Source: Terana coerulea | Lineage: Eukaryota; Basidiomycota; Agaricomycetes; Polyporales; Phanerochaetaceae | Direction of reading: 5' to 3' | NCBI GenBank assembly: GCA_024811115.1 | Contig: JAKOGH010000104.1 | Location: 1 to 11,355, forward strand | DNA: 11,355 nt | Position numbers and translations under genes: made by a program | Shown: positions 9,068 through 11,355 of the stretch, one piece after another | Layout of the letters: every line of letters starts with the position of its first letter | Position numbering within the stretch: the stretch's first letter is position 1 | Notes under the pieces: model-generated | The model's database searches: none | What the model was told of the DNA's origin: nothing | Seen by the model: the letters and a program-made list of their open reading frames with translations, nothing else

Positions 9068-9774
9068 ACATCGCGAGAAGATCGGGTTCGCTTTCAAGCC
9101 AAAATTTCTGCAGCGCCGCTATTCTATTCTTCTCTCTTGCTCATGACCAAGGAACCTCATCGTCATTATTTATTTCATCGAAGCAACGCCTCCTCATTAC
9201 TCAACACCCACCGACTTCGTCTCCTCTGCTCTTCTCAATGAGCAGGGCGCCATCATTCAATATCACTCCGGGCTCTGTGCCCTCTTCGTTCCGTTGTCAA
9301 CGCCCTCGCTGCTGCTCTTCCTGGTACGTCCCGCGTCTCCTTGGTAGCATTCCTTCACTCATATTGTTATTGTTCTATCTGCTCTTTAGATCTACATGCA
9401 GGCTGTTGTACCAGATTTGATCGCGTACGGATTTCGGTTCCCGTTGTCACTGTATCCTATACTCCACGAAACCTACAATAAATTTTGCACCATTGGATTC
9501 CTAGAGGCTCGAGCGCATGTATGGCTAGGTCCATATGTGAGAGGGTAATATTCGCATTACGGACAAAGAAACAAGTCACTCAGGCTCATGCACACAAAAC
9601 TTCAGCCTCTTGCTCCTGTTGACTTCTAAGGCCATTTGTTATGCTCACCGTAGCCATAGCCAAAGCAGAGTCCTGAAACTCTCCCATGAGTCCGTCGCTC
9701 TCGACGAAGTGCTTACCCGGCGCTCGTTCCAACACATCCGCCTTACCGTGTCATTTGCGCGCTGGAGCCTGAGG
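9068..9774 (+). other. 3' spacer with possible 3'-UTR intron
   Basis: No supported gene lies in these 707 bp. A well-formed intron (9324-9389, GTACGT...CTTTAG, 66 nt) is present. The exon before it can be read from an ATG at 9238, preceded by a CT-rich stretch, but splicing brings an immediate TGA and a peptide of only 28 residues. The simplest reading is a 3' UTR with an intron, or a separate non-coding or very small transcript. Confidence 0.4.
9477..9482 (+). terminator. Candidate poly(A) signal
   Basis: A perfect AATAAA in ACAATAAATTTTG lies about 410 nt after the stop codon at 9067. If the candidate intron at 9324-9389 is spliced, the 3' UTR would be roughly 350-370 nt. Confidence 0.4.
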
Positions 9775-9927
9775 TTACTCGAGAAGACCAACAAAGTCAA
9801 ATGAAAGAAATTGCTTTGTATCTATAGCCCCGAACTTAAGGGTGACATCTGAGAGCTGTGTTGATCGAGCTTCGCCAAGCGCAGCACCCAGGAGTATTTT
9901 GAGAAGTCGTCGCCGCCGCCGAGACCA
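9775..9927 (-). pseudogene. In-frame continuation of the F-box gene beyond a TAA stop
   Basis: Directly after the TAA at 9930-9928, the same minus-strand frame stays open for 50 codons to a second TAA at 9777-9775. It reads LLKILLGAALGEARSTQLSD, then VTLKFGAIDTKQF and FDFVGLLE. This has the rhythm of the C-terminus of many basidiomycete F-box proteins: a helical segment, a beta strand with alternating hydrophobics, then a short FDF/W...L end. It is likely the former C-terminus of the gene, cut off by one nonsense codon. Confidence 0.55.
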
Positions 9928-10898
9928 TTACATAGACCGCGAAAGGTGAGACCTTTGGAGTTCTGTGCAGTCCTTGATGCCAAAATCGGCTATGTGTTAT
10001 GTTACAATAGTGAGCTTAGCACATACTGGAATACTACTGAGTACAAGCTTACCGGACTCGACATTTACAAGGTGTATATCAACATCGAGATCAGCCACCG
10101 CAGGGCCCAGCACCATCAGATGCGCGGGTAGCGTGTACATGCCTCCACGACATCCACCGGAGGCGCAAGCGATTAATGATGAGAACCCGAGCTGCGTGAT
10201 CCACGGTAGGACGAGCGCAGAAGATACGTCGTCGTGATCCCATTCATAGGATAACGTCTTGAGGGATGCGCCGGGCGTGGTATCCAATACTTGGGGTGGA
10301 TACACGGCTGAATCAGGTGCAGTTGCACCCTGCTCGATATCTCTGACGTCTAGCTTGACGCTGTTAGGAAAAGCTGATAGGAAATAAACGAAGTCGTGTG
10401 TGTCCCGGAACAGGCTGTCCAAGATTCGGAGTGTCGTGACACGGGAGAACGCATTACGAATAGCGTCATGGCTCTCTGTGGCGCAGTGTGTCCATCTTAT
10501 GCTGGTGAATGTTACGCTTCGGATATTCTTCAGGCGTGAGAGGACCAGCCACGGAACCTCGTGCTGGTGATCATCCGGAGCAGGAGGGGCTTGCATGACC
10601 AGTTCTTGAACAAAACCCGCGATTTCTGGGTTGGAGTACATCACGGGATTGTTGATACCATTCTTGTTATCCCAGTCGAAACGACGTCTGTAGTGCAGGT
10701 GTTTTTGGCTGACGCGAGTCCATCTTCGGTGCGTCAGTGCGCATGCTTTCAGAGTTTCGGAGTGGGAGTACAGACAGTCGACCGTAAGTTCTAAAATCTC
10801 CCGTGGGAGATCATATATAGTTGCCCTGAGGCTTAAATTTAGTATTTGGCTATCTGTATAGAATCTAAACCAAAGTCGTCGACGCACCGATGAGACAT
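9928..10898 (-). CDS. F-box protein, possibly C-terminally truncated
   Basis: Likely substrate-recognition subunit of an SCF ubiquitin ligase, from the large basidiomycete F-box family. Residues about 7-50 (IYDLPREILELTVDCLY, then LKACALTHRRWTRVSQKHL) form the F-box. The rest has the leucine-rich, beta-strand-like pattern seen in this family (LKNIRSVTFTSIRW, VTTLRILDSLF, FVYFLSAFPNSVKLDV). Exons are 10898-10888 (ATGTCTCATCG, 11 nt), 10825-10053 and 9989-9928, giving 281 residues. Introns are 10826-10887 (62 nt, GTGCGT...CCTCAG, ATACTAAAT branch-like) and 9990-10052 (63 nt, GTAAGC...CACATAG). The start rests on the fact that this tiny exon splices exactly into the F-box frame. The open frame itself continues upstream to 11160 without a stop, so a longer N-terminus cannot be excluded. 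The stop at 9930-9928 seems premature. Confidence 0.75.
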
Positions 10899-11355
10899 GC
10901 CAATTCTGGCTTGAGGGGTGTGCTCGGTTGGTTGACTTACGGCTCGCCCGACGTGGACGCGGAAGATAAATAAGACGCTTCTGGTATCTCTGCTGGCGTA
11001 TATGTATTGAGCACTCACCGGACACACGCGGGTATCGTTTGAGGTGGTAGTTTGCGAATGAGCGGAGAGCGCCTATAATATTCCCCGACCCGCTCTCCCT
11101 ACGATCGTGGCCCGTGGGAAATGACTCAGAGACTCCATTGAGAAGCATAGGCGGATGCAAATATTATTCCATTACACTACACCCCGATACTGACCAGTCA
11201 GGTATTTGAATACTAGTGAAAATGTACTTGGTAGAGCTAAGGCACAGTTCAAGCTGTCCAATATTATCGGTAGTTCCGGCTGCTGTTCACTTAACCAACA
11301 CTTACTTAATAACATCCGAGTCAATACTAGTAGATTGGAAAGCATGCATGGTTCC
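10899..11355 (-). promoter_or_regulatory. Upstream region of the F-box gene
   Basis: This presumed promoter and leader region is AT-rich towards the window end. Several splice-like motifs occur (GTGAGT on the minus strand at about 11018-11013, GTAAGT at about 10941-10936), so leader introns are possible. ATACTAGT occurs twice, near 11210 and 11325. No gene is supported from 11161 to the end. Confidence 0.35.

Noticed and set aside
9238..9420. 60-codon open frame starting MSRAPSFNITPG
   Set aside because: It reads through a well-formed intron. Once spliced, the frame stops at once, so coding is not supported.
10899..11160. Long N-terminal extension of the F-box protein from an ATG at 11160
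   Set aside because: The 11-nt exon and canonical intron give a normal F-box N-terminus. The extension has no family resemblance and contains several splice motifs. It is not fully excluded.
1..11355. CRISPR arrays, bacterial operons, intact transposons, rRNA or tRNA genes
   Set aside because: No regular repeats, terminal inverted repeats, transposase or reverse-transcriptase motifs, or RNA-gene folds were seen. The gene structure is eukaryotic with spliceosomal introns.

Overview
The window looks like nuclear DNA of a filamentous basidiomycete, probably a wood- or litter-associated Agaricomycete. Genes are closely spaced and alternate in strand. Introns are short (49-69 nt) with GTRNGT-type donors and CTRAY-type branch sites. 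Leaders are CT-rich, and the protein families (mitochondrial hotdog thioesterase, JMJD4-type JmjC protein, basidiomycete F-box protein, GMC oxidoreductase remnants) fit such a fungus. The organism assignment is inference from these features.

Region 1-2200 has no intact gene. On the minus strand it carries decayed pieces of one or two GMC oxidoreductase genes (aryl-alcohol oxidase-like, AA3 family). They include the FAD-binding N-terminus, both GMC signatures, the C-terminus and several old introns that still splice in frame. Signature 2 occurs twice, so there are two collapsed copies or an internal duplication. From 2187 to 3307 no gene is visible.

Region 3308-7585 holds three genes. A serine/proline/arginine-rich protein of unknown function (3308-4269, +) carries an apparent one-base deletion near 3862. 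A mitochondrial PaaI-like hotdog thioesterase (4689-5776, -) has four exons. It is divergent from a JMJD4-like 2-oxoglutarate oxygenase (6114-7585, +), also with four exons. The two share a 337-bp intergenic promoter with paired GATA sites.

Region 7872-9067 (+) is a three-exon gene for an unrecognised protein with an acidic middle and a basic, NLS-like tail. A spacer of about 700 bp follows with a poly(A) signal and a possible 3'-UTR intron. An F-box protein gene (10898 down to 9928, -) begins with an 11-nt coding exon. It ends at a TAA that is followed in the same frame by about 50 codons resembling the usual F-box-protein C-terminus, which suggests a nonsense mutation or a variable end.

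The genes do not form a cluster or pathway. They are ordinary housekeeping or lineage-specific genes next to a decayed lignocellulose-type oxidase locus. I found no new biological system. The most informative items are the GMC remnants, the frameshift, the in-frame stop, and a 57-nt stop-free intron inside the thioesterase active-site region.
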